DNA of 64,000 nt from an uncultured Granulosicoccaceae bacterium (lineage in GTDB: Bacteria > Pseudomonadota > Gammaproteobacteria > Granulosicoccales > Granulosicoccaceae): positions 29,663-93,662 of the forward strand of contig CALJNA010000087.1 of assembly GCA_937981955.1 (NCBI GenBank), given 5' to 3'. The number at the start of each line of letters is the position of its first letter. Position 1 is the first letter of the stretch. Shown here in pieces: positions 1 through 7,771 of the stretch. A model generated the notes under the pieces. It saw only the letters and a program-made list of their open reading frames with translations. It did no database searches and was not told where the DNA came from. The translations under genes and the position numbers were made by a program.

Positions 1-114
1 AGTAAGAAAGCCGGTAAAGATATTGTGCTTGTCGATGAGGCAAATCTGGTCCCTTCCGGTGTCGTTCAGCTGGTCACACTGCAAGAACAGGGCTATAGCT
101 ACGTTCGTCCGTAG
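1..114 (+). CDS. C-terminal end of an unidentified protein (partial)
   Basis: An open frame runs from the window edge to a TAG at 112-114, giving the last 37 residues of a protein. The tail is ordinary soluble sequence (GKDIVLVDEANLVPSG, ending GYSYVRP) with no motif I recognise. Its codon use resembles the following genes and it reads in the same direction as the pteridine reductase, so it is probably the real end of an upstream gene. Function cannot be assigned from this fragment. Confidence 0.5.
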   Translation, partial: SKKAGKDIVLVDEANLVPSGVVQLVTLQEQGYSYVRP

Positions 115-151
115 TTGTTAGTCGTTTCCGAGCTTTAACTTTTAATGGGAC

Positions 152-179
152 TATGGTCCTGCATTTCAGCCGGACCATA
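152..179. terminator. 8-bp inverted repeat between two plus-strand genes
   Basis: TATGGTCC (152-159) pairs perfectly with GGACCATA (172-179) across a 12-nt loop. It sits 38 bases after the upstream stop codon and 15 bases before the pteridine reductase start. There is no T-run, so it may be a weak terminator, an operator or an mRNA structure. Confidence 0.35.
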
Positions 180-193
180 TACACGCCACTAAC

Positions 194-949
194 ATGTCGG
201 TATCCACTACGTCCATGCAGGAAAAAGTAGCCCTTGTCACCGGAGCTGCTAAACGTTTGGGTGCGGCAAGTGCTCGCGCACTTCATTGCGCCGGTGCCAA
301 TGTTGTTGTGCACTATCACAAATCCAAAGCTCCGGCCGAACGGCTGGTTGCCGACCTGAATCAACTCCGTGCAAATTCTGCCATAGCAATTTCAACCGAA
401 CTTGGAAGTCAAGCTCAGGCCGAGCACTGTTTTGCAATGGCTCTTGAACCCTGGCAGCGCATTGATGTGCTGGTCAATAACGCATCAAGTTTTTATCCGA
501 CACCGCTGGGTGCTATCGAAGACAAAGATGTTGCCGACTTGTTTGGTAGCAATGTGTCAGCTCCATTAATGCTCACTCAGGCGGCACGTTCAGAGTTGGC
601 GCTAAGACAAGGCTCTGTGATAAACATGGTCGATATACACGGTTTTGCACCGTACAGAGATCACGTGGTTTATTGCGCGGCCAAGGCAGCGCTGATCATG
701 CTCACACAATCCATGGCGCAGGCTATGGCTCCTGAGGTTCGTGTCAACGGTATTGCGCCCGGCGCTATCTTGTGGCCAGAAGATGGCTCAATGGATGCTG
801 CAGTGCAGCAAAAAAAGATTGCGGAAATACCGTTAGCGCGTCAGGGAACCGCTGAGGACATTGCCAACCTGGTGGTATATCTTGCCAGTGATGCTGCCGG
901 ATTTATAACCGGTGAAATTATCAAGGTTGATGGAGGAAGTCACGTCTAG
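194..949 (+). CDS. Pteridine reductase (short-chain dehydrogenase, PTR1/FolM-like)
   Basis: Predicted cytoplasmic NADPH-dependent reductase of the SDR superfamily, reducing dihydrobiopterin- or dihydrofolate-type pteridines. The nucleotide-binding motif is VTGAAKRLG near residue 20; the AAKRLG form is typical of pteridine reductases. NNASS follows near residue 95, then an Asp before the active site (MVDIHG), the catalytic YCAAK (Y-x3-K) near residue 158, and a C-terminal GEIIKVDGG typical of SDRs. The length, 251 aa, is normal. Starts at 194 and 215 (MQEKVALVTG) are both possible; neither has a strong ribosome binding site. It converges with folK with no gap (stop 947-949, folK stop from 950), so folate/pterin genes cluster on both strands. 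A generic SDR of another substrate class remains possible. Confidence 0.8.
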   Translation: MSVSTTSMQEKVALVTGAAKRLGAASARALHCAGANVVVHYHKSKAPAERLVADLNQLRANSAIAISTELGSQAQAEHCFAMALEPWQRIDVLVNNASSFYPTPLGAIEDKDVADLFGSNVSAPLMLTQAARSELALRQGSVINMVDIHGFAPYRDHVVYCAAKAALIMLTQSMAQAMAPEVRVNGIAPGAILWPEDGSMDAAVQQKKIAEIPLARQGTAEDIANLVVYLASDAAGFITGEIIKVDGGSHV

Positions 950-1459
950 TTATGGTGAACTTAGCGACACGGAAACGACCGTAAGATCCGATATTGCGGT
1001 TGGATTCTTATCAGCAAGCTCAGCCAGCAAACTCTTGTAGGTCTTTCCAACAACAGGATGCACAGCGTTTGGAATCAGATCGACCAGTGGAACTAAAACG
1101 TGTGCAGTGTTGACAATTTCATCTCTGGGCAAATTGATTCTTGAGCTGTTAACCACCAAATCATCGTAGAGCAATAAATCTATATCCATGGTTCGACTGG
1201 AGAATTTGTTAGCGCTTCTGACCCGCCCCAGATCAGTTTCAATAGTGTTTAGCGTGTTGCCAAGTTGTTCCAGTGACAATGCTGTTTGCGCAGATACCAC
1301 AGCGTTCAAAAAATCATCACCAACCATGCCTACCGCTTCAGAGCGATACAACGGTGACCATTGAAGTTTTTCAAACTGTGCTTCAAGCATGCTTGCGCAG
1401 CGCTTGAAGTGTAGTTCTGGTTCGATATTGCTACCAATGCTCAGGTAAATTTGCGTCAT
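950..1459 (-). CDS. folK: 2-amino-4-hydroxy-6-hydroxymethyldihydropteridine pyrophosphokinase
   Basis: Transfers pyrophosphate from ATP to hydroxymethyl-dihydropterin in folate synthesis. The family signature is intact: YLSIGSN at the N terminus, the LYRSEAVG segment, FLNAVV, and the HPPK motif SSRTMDIDLLLYDD with the acidic residues that bind magnesium. 169 aa is a usual length. It is the last gene of the minus-strand operon Rieske - TrpD2 - folB - folK, and its ATG lies 2 bases beyond the folB stop, which suggests translational coupling. folB and folK catalyse consecutive steps. Confidence 0.93.
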   Translation of the reverse strand: MTQIYLSIGSNIEPELHFKRCASMLEAQFEKLQWSPLYRSEAVGMVGDDFLNAVVSAQTALSLEQLGNTLNTIETDLGRVRSANKFSSRTMDIDLLLYDDLVVNSSRINLPRDEIVNTAHVLVPLVDLIPNAVHPVVGKTYKSLLAELADKNPTAISDLTVVSVSLSSP

Positions 1460-1461
1460 GG

Positions 1462-1818
1462 TTATGCAGTGCGATGACGCTCTATTCGGACGCCCACGTC
1501 ACGAGAGTTACTCAATGCACCCACTTTGTGCAAGGTGAGTTTTAACCAAGGTACATTGAATTCATCCAGTATGAGTTGCGCCAGGTGTTCGGCAAGGGTT
1601 TCAATGAGTTGAAATTCGCTTTGTTGGATGTAGGCTTCAACGCGTTTGGATAAAAGTTTGTAGTTGAAGGTATCGTCTACGTTGTCTGTCGCTGCCGCAT
1701 CCTTAACCGATGTCCCCAACTCCAGATCTATACTGATGGTTTGCTTGATGTTTCGTTCCCGATCATAGATTCCGATAATGGCATCGGCTCGTAAATCGGT
1801 AATGAATATAGTGTCCAT
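1462..1818 (-). CDS. folB: Dihydroneopterin aldolase
   Basis: Cleaves dihydroneopterin to hydroxymethyl-dihydropterin and glycolaldehyde. The 118-aa protein has the family opening IFITDLRADAIIGIYDRER, a conserved Glu-containing IETLAEHLA helix, and a Lys in LKLTLHKVGAL before the RDVGVRIER end. It lies between trpD2 (40-base gap) and folK (2-base gap) in one minus-strand transcript. The start at 1818 has only a weak CAGG upstream but matches the usual N terminus. Confidence 0.93.
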   Translation of the reverse strand: MDTIFITDLRADAIIGIYDRERNIKQTISIDLELGTSVKDAAATDNVDDTFNYKLLSKRVEAYIQQSEFQLIETLAEHLAQLILDEFNVPWLKLTLHKVGALSNSRDVGVRIERHRTA

Positions 1819-1858
1819 AGTGATAAGCCTGTACGGTAGCTATGCTGAAAGCGATCGG

Positions 1859-3007
1859 CTATAGGCCGGCATCCAATCTGCGCAACGCCTCGCCTGAGGC
1901 AATGGCCGCTCTTGCCATATCTGCAGCTTTTGCAATATTTTTTTCCTTGCCGGTGTGCCAGATAACCAGAGCCGCGCCGAGTACAGCTGCATCTAATAGT
2001 GGTCCGCTTTTACCTGATAAGGCTTCGCGTCCCTGTTCTGCACACAAAGAGGACAGTTCATCGATATCCCACTTCATCCCGACAGGGTGATTATCTTTTG
2101 ATGCCAGCGGTACGGTTTCAGGGATATCGGCAGCTCGGTATTCTCGTAACAGGTCCATATCGGTCAGTTCCAGATCGATTTCTTCGAACCCATCCGGCTC
2201 GTCAATGGCTGCGTCATCTGCATAGCGAATAACATGGGCTGGTGCACGAAAGGAGGGGATGATGCCACCTTCGGTTCCCCTCACTAATAGCAATGATTCG
2301 TATCCGACATGTCGCGCCAGCATGCAATAGGTATTGCGATAAGGTTTGTGTACATAGCCGGTAATCAGGTGGGTTTTCTTTTTGCCTTTAACAGGAAACA
2401 CCAGTACCTCGGTTGTGCTTAGTACCGGCCGTTTGACAATACGCGCACGTAATTCGTTAAGTTCGTGCAAAGCCGGGCACATGATGCTTTGATCGAGGTA
2501 ACCCCAGCCGATATTGCGATCTGCAATTCGCTTCGCAACCGTCGCAGTGCTCCGCAGAGGATCGCCTCCAAGCGCTTTGATAATAGTGTGATGGGTTACA
2601 CCAAACTTTGGACCACCTAATTCAACGCCGTGTGAGTAGGCATGGATACCGCAGGCGGCCAGAACCGGCAGCACGAACAATGATCCCTGCAGCGTTCGGT
2701 TGAATCCGTTGTAAGGGTCGGCAATAGCGACCACTTCGTCTACGGGTGATTGCTCGACCGGTGTTAAGTCTTGCAGCGCATCCATAACACCAAGCAGCTC
2801 GTCGTCGGTTTCACGTTTCATGCGAAGCCCAATAAGAAAAACGCCTGCCTGCACTGGGTCGGCTTGACCGGCAAGCAGTGCGTGCATGACTGACCGGGTT
2901 TCTTCGCGTGACAGGTTTTTACTCAGCTCGGGTCCTGTGGCTACACGTTGTATGGCTGAACGCATCAGCTCTGCGTCGGCAATCTCGTAAGGTATTGGCA
3001 TGACCAT
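1859..3007 (-). CDS. TrpD2/YbiB-type glycosyl transferase family 3 protein
   Basis: A 382-aa protein related to anthranilate phosphoribosyltransferase but of the TrpD2 (YbiB) branch, which lacks trpD activity in characterised members and binds nucleic acid. Visible features are the N-terminal helical segment with VMHALLAGQADPVQAGVFL near residue 50, DPYNGFNRTLQGSLFVLP near residue 95, and GVELGGPKFGVTHHTI replacing the canonical TrpD pocket. I chose the ATG at 3007 (MVMPIPYE) because GGAAAA lies about 11 bases upstream and this start clears the Rieske gene stop. A longer start at 3055 would overlap that gene. It is co-directional with a Rieske ferredoxin upstream and folB downstream. A role in tryptophan synthesis is unlikely because no other trp gene is nearby. 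Confidence 0.75.
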   Translation of the reverse strand: MVMPIPYEIADAELMRSAIQRVATGPELSKNLSREETRSVMHALLAGQADPVQAGVFLIGLRMKRETDDELLGVMDALQDLTPVEQSPVDEVVAIADPYNGFNRTLQGSLFVLPVLAACGIHAYSHGVELGGPKFGVTHHTIIKALGGDPLRSTATVAKRIADRNIGWGYLDQSIMCPALHELNELRARIVKRPVLSTTEVLVFPVKGKKKTHLITGYVHKPYRNTYCMLARHVGYESLLLVRGTEGGIIPSFRAPAHVIRYADDAAIDEPDGFEEIDLELTDMDLLREYRAADIPETVPLASKDNHPVGMKWDIDELSSLCAEQGREALSGKSGPLLDAAVLGAALVIWHTGKEKNIAKAADMARAAIASGEALRRLDAGL

Positions 3008-3029
3008 GATGAGTACTTTTTCCGAGTGA

Positions 3030-3347
3030 TTAATCCAAAGTGATGTATACGTCACCAGCAGATATGGTCACTGGGTACGTTTGCAGGTCGACACTGGCTG
3101 GATCATCCAGCACTTTGCCTGTGGTTAATTCAAAGCGACTCCCGTGCAGCGGGCATTTGACTTTTGTACCTGCAAGATTTCCATCGCACAATCTGGCATC
3201 TTCGTGAGTGCACATTTCATCAGCAACGAAAACTCCCTCGGCTGTATTGGCGACCAGCACGTTTCTGTCTGCAAGAGAAACACAGCGCATCTCGTTCGCA
3301 GGAATATCGCTAACCCGGCACACTTTAATTTGTGAATCGGTGGTCAT
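3030..3347 (-). CDS. Rieske-type [2Fe-2S] ferredoxin (NirD-like)
   Basis: A 105-aa soluble single-domain Rieske protein. The cluster ligands are visible as MCTHEDARLC (C-x-H) near residue 46 and CPLHGSRFEL (C-x2-H) near residue 64, 16 residues apart, followed by GKVLDDPA. Such proteins donate electrons to oxygenases or resemble nitrite reductase small subunits. No nir or dioxygenase large subunit is adjacent; the partner may be encoded elsewhere. It is the first gene of the operon running to folK and shares its upstream region with the divergent Sel1 gene. Confidence 0.85.
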   Translation of the reverse strand: MTTDSQIKVCRVSDIPANEMRCVSLADRNVLVANTAEGVFVADEMCTHEDARLCDGNLAGTKVKCPLHGSRFELTTGKVLDDPASVDLQTYPVTISAGDVYITLD

Positions 3348-3562
3348 TGATTCAATCGAACTCCGTATGATGGTGTCTGGCCGTCTGCAGCCGATAAAAC
3401 ATTGTATCGCATGACACTGTCTGTGATGAGCCTGATTCCGCGTCCGCCAATGCGGTGTTGATGTGATTCAAAGCCGGCGGTATACCTTAAGTGATATCGG
3501 CTCGTACACGTATTGCCGGTATAATTGGGTATTACGAAGAAACGGCTAATCTGGAGCTGCTG

Positions 3563-4015
3563 ATGGACGAATTGAGTGACGAGCAGGCGATGCAACTTTC
3601 GAGCGGGGTAGCGGCATTTGAAGCAAAGGAGTTCCGTCGGGCGTGGCAGTTACTCGAGCCTTTGTCCGATATGAGCCTGCCCGATGCGCAATATCGTTGC
3701 GCCATCATGATTCAAAATGGACTGGGAGTGATTGCAAGACCTAACGCTGCAGCAAAGCTTATGCAACGTGCCGCTGAGCAGGATTTCGGGCTTGCTCAGC
3801 ATTCACTGGGAGTAATGTATTTATTCGGTGAAGGAGTCGAGCAGAATGGCGATCAGGCCACATACTGGCTTGAGCTCGCTGGCGCAAGTGGGTTGGCTGG
3901 TGCCTGGTCTACGCTGGGCATGATGTTTATGGAGGGGCAAGGCGTTGAGAAGAACGCCGATAAAGCGCGCGAGTACTATGAAAAAGCCGGCTTCGATCCG
4001 TCTGAATTTGCCTAA
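3563..4015 (+). CDS. Sel1-like repeat protein
   Basis: A 150-aa soluble protein made of about three Sel1-type helical repeats, such as AQHSLGVMYLFGEGVEQN and AWSTLGMMFMEGQGVEKN, each ending in an AxxYWLELA or AREYYEKA helix. Sel1 repeats usually mediate protein-protein contacts. I chose the ATG at 3563 (MDELSDEQ) because GGAG lies about 8 bases upstream and a TATAAT hexamer at 3520-3525 would put transcription start downstream of the longer alternative start at 3491. It converges on the Cas6-like gene. Partner and pathway are unknown. Confidence 0.75.
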   Translation: MDELSDEQAMQLSSGVAAFEAKEFRRAWQLLEPLSDMSLPDAQYRCAIMIQNGLGVIARPNAAAKLMQRAAEQDFGLAQHSLGVMYLFGEGVEQNGDQATYWLELAGASGLAGAWSTLGMMFMEGQGVEKNADKAREYYEKAGFDPSEFA

Positions 4016-4041
4016 CGAGCTTTATTAACATTATCCAAAGC

Positions 4042-4743
4042 TTAGTTCATGTCGGGTGCTGTGTTGTCGTGTACAGCGCCTGTATCTTTGTGTGGAATCA
4101 GTAAGCCGCAACCCATCGTTCTGCCATCGCCTAATCCGCTATCCTGCAAGTTAATCGAGGCTCTTGGTGGAACATCGGCCAGCATCACACTGCGTGTTTT
4201 CCGCACGCCCTCATTGGTGTTAATCGAATGCATTCGACCACACAAAATTTTGGTAGGTGAAAATTCGATTGACCTGCAATGGTCTACGATTTGTTGAACA
4301 AAAGCAGATTCATCCTCAATATCATTTTCAGCTTCAAAATACGCATAGCGGGAAAACAGCGTGTGCTGAGGTGTTAGTGGTCGAACCTGACCGGCATTTA
4401 TCTGCAGTGGTAAGCCATCAACGCTTAGTGTGACGCCATTGAGCTCTGCCATAAGTTGTTCTGCGCCTGCAGATTCTGTTCTGACTCTGAATCGGGTACG
4501 CCTGGATAGCAACAGGAACTCAGCACCATCCTCCGGCCTCTCCCAGCCGTTTTGCGAGCCGGCAACATGAATTGGATGGATACCTGAGCAGATTGAATCT
4601 TTAATTTGTGGTGCAATTTCGCAAACCGCGTTCGCCAAAGCAGCAGCATGGTCTACGCGCAATTGACGGCAATCTATGCGAAACACAACATCGGTCATCT
4701 TCGCAGTCAAAGCTTGTTGGTTATCGGAAGGTTCTTGCCACAT
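4042..4743 (-). CDS. Stand-alone Cas6/Cmx6-like protein (type I-MYXAN Cas6 family), no CRISPR array
   Basis: A 233-aa protein that I match to the Cas6/Cmx6 family of CRISPR RNA endoribonucleases by pattern. It has DVVFRIDCRQLRVDHAAAL at the N terminus with a His in the expected position, a SRRTRFRVR strand near residue 80, and the glycine-rich C-terminal loop GLGDGRTMGCGLLIPHK that marks Cas6 RAMP proteins. No repeat-spacer array and no other cas gene is present in the window. The context is a minus-strand set with a TauD-like dioxygenase, a small protein and a helical protein. I infer a non-CRISPR RNA-binding or RNA-processing role. The family call is by recognition only; the function is open. 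Confidence 0.65.
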   Translation of the reverse strand: MWQEPSDNQQALTAKMTDVVFRIDCRQLRVDHAAALANAVCEIAPQIKDSICSGIHPIHVAGSQNGWERPEDGAEFLLLSRRTRFRVRTESAGAEQLMAELNGVTLSVDGLPLQINAGQVRPLTPQHTLFSRYAYFEAENDIEDESAFVQQIVDHCRSIEFSPTKILCGRMHSINTNEGVRKTRSVMLADVPPRASINLQDSGLGDGRTMGCGLLIPHKDTGAVHDNTAPDMN

Positions 4744-4772
4744 ACTTCAAGAGTTGGTATTCAAGATAATCG

Positions 4773-5492
4773 TTAGTCAGGAAGTTTTGCCTGTAGTGCT
4801 TCGCGATCGAACCACCAGTCGCTTTGCACCATGACATCAATTACGTTTCTGAGTCGCACCAGGAATTTTTCCGGCAAATCCAGCTCTAGACGTTCAACCC
4901 ATAGCTCGAATTCGATCTGCGACTGGACATTTCCATGTCGTTTGGCAACGCGGGCAAGGTTCGCTCCACTGAAAAGTTTTAATTCTTCGTGTCTTGCGCC
5001 GTTGGAACGTAAGTCAACGACATAGTGCGCGGTGGCTGCAGCAACGGCAGCCCCATCGGAATTGTCGGGTGTTTCGTCGATAATGTGAGTCAGTATGTTC
5101 GCTGTCAAGTGCGGATCAACGGGATAGGTTACCGACAGCCAGGCTGCCTGACCAATCGCGGCAATCGCATCTTCCTGATCCGCTAGATAGACATACTGGC
5201 AAGCAAGTGCTGCATCTTCGAACGCTTCATGCGATATGAATGTATCAATGGCAGGTCGAGCATATTTCCAGGCTTCTTCTTTGCGATCAAGATCGAGCAA
5301 AAGACCGGCGACTTCAAGCGCGATCTGATCTTGTTGCAACTTACTGTTGCTATTGGTTGTTGCATCTGCCTTGACAGACGCAAGAGTGCTAAGCAGTGTT
5401 TGTACTCGTGCCTCACGATCAGCATCGGGTGTTTTGTCCAGCAGGCGTTTTTCAGCATCGCTCAATTTAATTTCAGCACTAAAGTCAATCAT
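4773..5492 (-). CDS. Uncharacterised alpha-helical protein in the Cas6-like operon
   Basis: A 239-aa protein with no signal peptide and no catalytic motif I recognise. It is acidic and rich in Ala, Leu and Glu, with regular helical stretches (EVAGLLLDLDRKEEAWKYA, DAALACQYVYLADQEDAIA) suggesting a TPR- or HEAT-like solenoid. The C terminus is more basic (VERLELDLPEKFLVRLRN, then DWWFDRE). Its ATG at 5490-5492 lies inside the end of the preceding 64-aa gene (8-base overlap), and its stop is 29 bases before the Cas6-like start. The tight packing suggests a shared complex or pathway with its neighbours. Confidence 0.7.
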   Translation of the reverse strand: MIDFSAEIKLSDAEKRLLDKTPDADREARVQTLLSTLASVKADATTNSNSKLQQDQIALEVAGLLLDLDRKEEAWKYARPAIDTFISHEAFEDAALACQYVYLADQEDAIAAIGQAAWLSVTYPVDPHLTANILTHIIDETPDNSDGAAVAAATAHYVVDLRSNGARHEELKLFSGANLARVAKRHGNVQSQIEFELWVERLELDLPEKFLVRLRNVIDVMVQSDWWFDREALQAKLPD

Positions 5493-5679
5493 CGCTGAGT
5501 AATCCGGTAAACGCTCCTTCGAGCACCATCTCCCAGTTCTGCGGTGTATCAGGGAAAGGTGGTTTAATGTCCATGCGAAAAAAACGCTCCTCTTTGGCGC
5601 GCTCTTTTACTACCTCGATGAGTTCTGTAAAGGTGTTTATATCTTTGTGTTGCAGCAAGATGTCACTAACGTACAGCAT
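5485..5679 (-). CDS. Small 64-aa protein overlapping both neighbours
   Basis: A 64-aa protein starting MLYVSDILLQHKDINTFTEL and ending LEGAFTGLLSDD, with a basic middle (EVVKERAKEERFFRMD). A longer in-frame extension to 5787 exists but would overlap the TauD-like gene by over 120 bases, so I prefer the ATG at 5679, which overlaps the TauD-like C terminus by 14 bases. There is no clear Shine-Dalgarno sequence, consistent with coupling to the upstream gene. It also overlaps the next start by 8 bases. No family recognised. Confidence 0.6.
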   Translation of the reverse strand: MLYVSDILLQHKDINTFTELIEVVKERAKEERFFRMDIKPPFPDTPQNWEMVLEGAFTGLLSDD

Positions 5680-6619
5680 GATTGTGATCGTCGGATGGGT
5701 AAGTGAACTGACTTGCCAATTCGGGCTGGGGCAGCTGGGTAAATCGACCACGGAGTATCTGTCTTTTGGGGTATCCTGCTCGATCAATAAATTGCTCGCG
5801 TGTGTGCAGCACGTTGCGTGTTATAACTCCCTGACCTTTTTTCAGATTGATTCGGGTTTGCCAATGTGGGTTGGCATCGATGAGTTCATGTGCTCTTTTC
5901 GCTGCAGCCTTCGTCGCTTCACAGTGCCACGCTATATTCTGGCTGCGCGTGGTGAACCGTATCGCGATGGCTCCATCTTCATGCTGGAATATCATCGGTA
6001 ATGTTCGATCGGGTCTGTCGTGTCCTTCCTTATCGCGATTGTGTGGCAGTGTCATCGCTTCCGGATGTGACAACAGCTTTACCAGTTCCGGATTTTCATC
6101 GTGCAATGCGAGTACCAGAAAAGTATCGTCCATTAACCGCAACGCGCCGCCTTGCGCAGCAGCTTCGACACAGTGCAGCGTGAAACATCGAATGCTTTGG
6201 TCCTGGGCGTTGTAATAACCGTCGGTGTGCCAGTTCATTGCGGCCGGCTGGTAAGGGGGGAACCGTCCGCGTGGTGTACCTGTAAGGTCTTGCAACAGGG
6301 ATAAGTCACCGTGCTCACGCATGACACCCGAGTCACCTCCCTGCAAAGACAATTGCTTCAGCATCTCGCTTAGCGCTCCGGGAATGTTCTCTGGTTCATT
6401 GTCCCAGCCATACACAGCAAACCCTGACTGAATCACGGTGTGGCACAGGTTTGTCAGTGTAGCTTTATCGAGTCTTGTTAGCGTCTGAGCTGGTATCTCA
6501 ATAACGGTCGACGTGTCGGCTTTCGATTGGCGCTGCGCACGCCGACGAGTTTCGTCAATCCAGGTCGACAGGCGCAACTCACAACCGTCGAACAGGCTTG
6601 GATAGGCCGGTTCTGCCAT
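5666..6619 (-). CDS. TauD/TfdA-family Fe(II)/2-oxoglutarate-dependent dioxygenase-like protein
   Basis: A 317-aa protein of the TauD/TfdA fold. The facial-triad His and Asp are in NWHTDGYYN (HTD) and the distal His in ITRNVLHTREQF, followed by a basic RQILRGRFTQLP that would hold the 2-oxoglutarate carboxylate. Family members hydroxylate small molecules such as taurine, using iron and 2-oxoglutarate. The substrate here is unknown; a sulfonate is possible in a sulfur oxidizer but not shown. Three starts are possible (6733, 6646, 6619). I favour 6619 (MAEPAYPSLFDG) because the preceding residues do not resemble the family. Its 3' end overlaps the 64-aa gene. Confidence 0.75.
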   Translation of the reverse strand: MAEPAYPSLFDGCELRLSTWIDETRRRAQRQSKADTSTVIEIPAQTLTRLDKATLTNLCHTVIQSGFAVYGWDNEPENIPGALSEMLKQLSLQGGDSGVMREHGDLSLLQDLTGTPRGRFPPYQPAAMNWHTDGYYNAQDQSIRCFTLHCVEAAAQGGALRLMDDTFLVLALHDENPELVKLLSHPEAMTLPHNRDKEGHDRPDRTLPMIFQHEDGAIAIRFTTRSQNIAWHCEATKAAAKRAHELIDANPHWQTRINLKKGQGVITRNVLHTREQFIDRAGYPKRQILRGRFTQLPQPELASQFTYPSDDHNHAVR

Positions 6620-6799
6620 CTTTTTTGTTATTCGTGATGCGGGCATGCAGATGCGCGTGGATTTACCTGTGTGTAGGCCTCCATCATAAATCGTTGCGCC
6701 CCAATGAGCAAAGTGTCTGAAAACACCTGCCATAAAATCCGCTGTGGCGATATGCCTTATGAGATAGAACGATTCAGCTCTGCGATTGATTTCAATTTT

Positions 6800-7771
6800 T
6801 TATGAAGCTGGAAAGAAAATCGAATCTGGCGGAATGCCCAGATTAATCAGATTTTGATGCAGCTCATGGTGCATTGCGCCTATGTACACCTCGTATCCCG
6901 GATTTTTGCTTAACCAGGAGGCTGGTAGCACGGAACAAATTGCTGCGTTGGTTTCAATAGCCAGAAAATCGAAATTATCAAATGCATCGCGCCAGGACTG
7001 GCACCAGTTCAAGCGGTAGTGCGGCGTATTTGCGCTGGCTTGCCATATTAAAAAACAGGGTACATCAAGCTCACTGTTCAGGACTTGCTCGATCATGCCC
7101 TGAAGTTGGGCAAACTCAATGCCATTTGCAATAAATAACTTGGGTTTGCCAATATTATTGCTCAGCGTAAAGTCTCCCAACGGACCGGATACGCTGATAC
7201 GTTCGCGCGAACGAGCTTCCAGCATTAACTCGGCCCATTGTGCTGCTTCTAATTGAGAGTGTTCATTGTTGGCTATGTGAAATTCAACGTATTGTGCGTT
7301 GCATGGGCAGCTGGCAATAGCTAACTCAATACTGCTGCCAGCGGATTGGGTTAATTGCACTCTCTGTCCCGGTAAGAAACGTAAAGCTTTTCCACGTACA
7401 AACTTAAATGCCAGTACGATGACGTTTTGGCTGCGTTCCGACCGGCACAGTTTTGCCTGCAGCTCTTGATGGGGAATGTCGACTACTGAATTAGCTTCAA
7501 GTACCTCTATGTTGATGTTTTGATTGGTGCTGCATGAACAGAGCAGGCAATGCCCGTCCAGTTTCTGGGTTTCAGTCAGAACAAAGTCGTGATGTTTGAT
7601 TTTGTCCACGCTACCGGTTTGAACTCGCGCCTGACATGTGCCACAGCTACCGTTGGCACAGCCGAAAGGCAACGCAATCCCTGCCGCAAGACCGGCCTCA
7701 AGAAGGGTTTGTCCGGGCAGTACTTCAAATTGCCTGCCGCTGGGCACCATGGTGACGCTACCAATTTTCAT
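6800..7771 (-). CDS. [2Fe-2S] ferredoxin-linked flavin reductase-like protein with degenerate FAD motif
   Basis: A 323-aa two-part protein. Residues 1-90 are a plant-type [2Fe-2S] ferredoxin domain with CANGSCGTC and a fourth Cys in the HCLLCSC segment. The remainder resembles the ferredoxin-NADP reductase fold of phenol hydroxylase or CDP-glucoseen reductase electron-transfer components (FLPGQRVQLT, SGPLGDFTLS). The usual FAD motif R-x-Y-S is replaced by ELAIASCP, and the NAD-binding end that normally reads CGPP is IGAMHHEL. It may therefore not bind FAD or NAD(P)H in the usual way. It is upstream and co-directional with the TauD-like gene and may supply electrons to it. It is divergent from fccB. 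Confidence 0.7.
   Translation of the reverse strand: MKIGSVTMVPSGRQFEVLPGQTLLEAGLAAGIALPFGCANGSCGTCQARVQTGSVDKIKHHDFVLTETQKLDGHCLLCSCSTNQNINIEVLEANSVVDIPHQELQAKLCRSERSQNVIVLAFKFVRGKALRFLPGQRVQLTQSAGSSIELAIASCPCNAQYVEFHIANNEHSQLEAAQWAELMLEARSRERISVSGPLGDFTLSNNIGKPKLFIANGIEFAQLQGMIEQVLNSELDVPCFLIWQASANTPHYRLNWCQSWRDAFDNFDFLAIETNAAICSVLPASWLSKNPGYEVYIGAMHHELHQNLINLGIPPDSIFFPAS

Noticed and set aside
1842..2232. Plus-strand open frames over trpD2
   Set aside because: They are antisense shadows of a clearly conserved minus-strand gene.
5485..5787. 100-aa version of the small gene between the TauD-like and helical genes
   Set aside because: The longer start would overlap the TauD-like gene by over 120 bases in another frame; the internal ATG at 5679 gives a normal short overlap.
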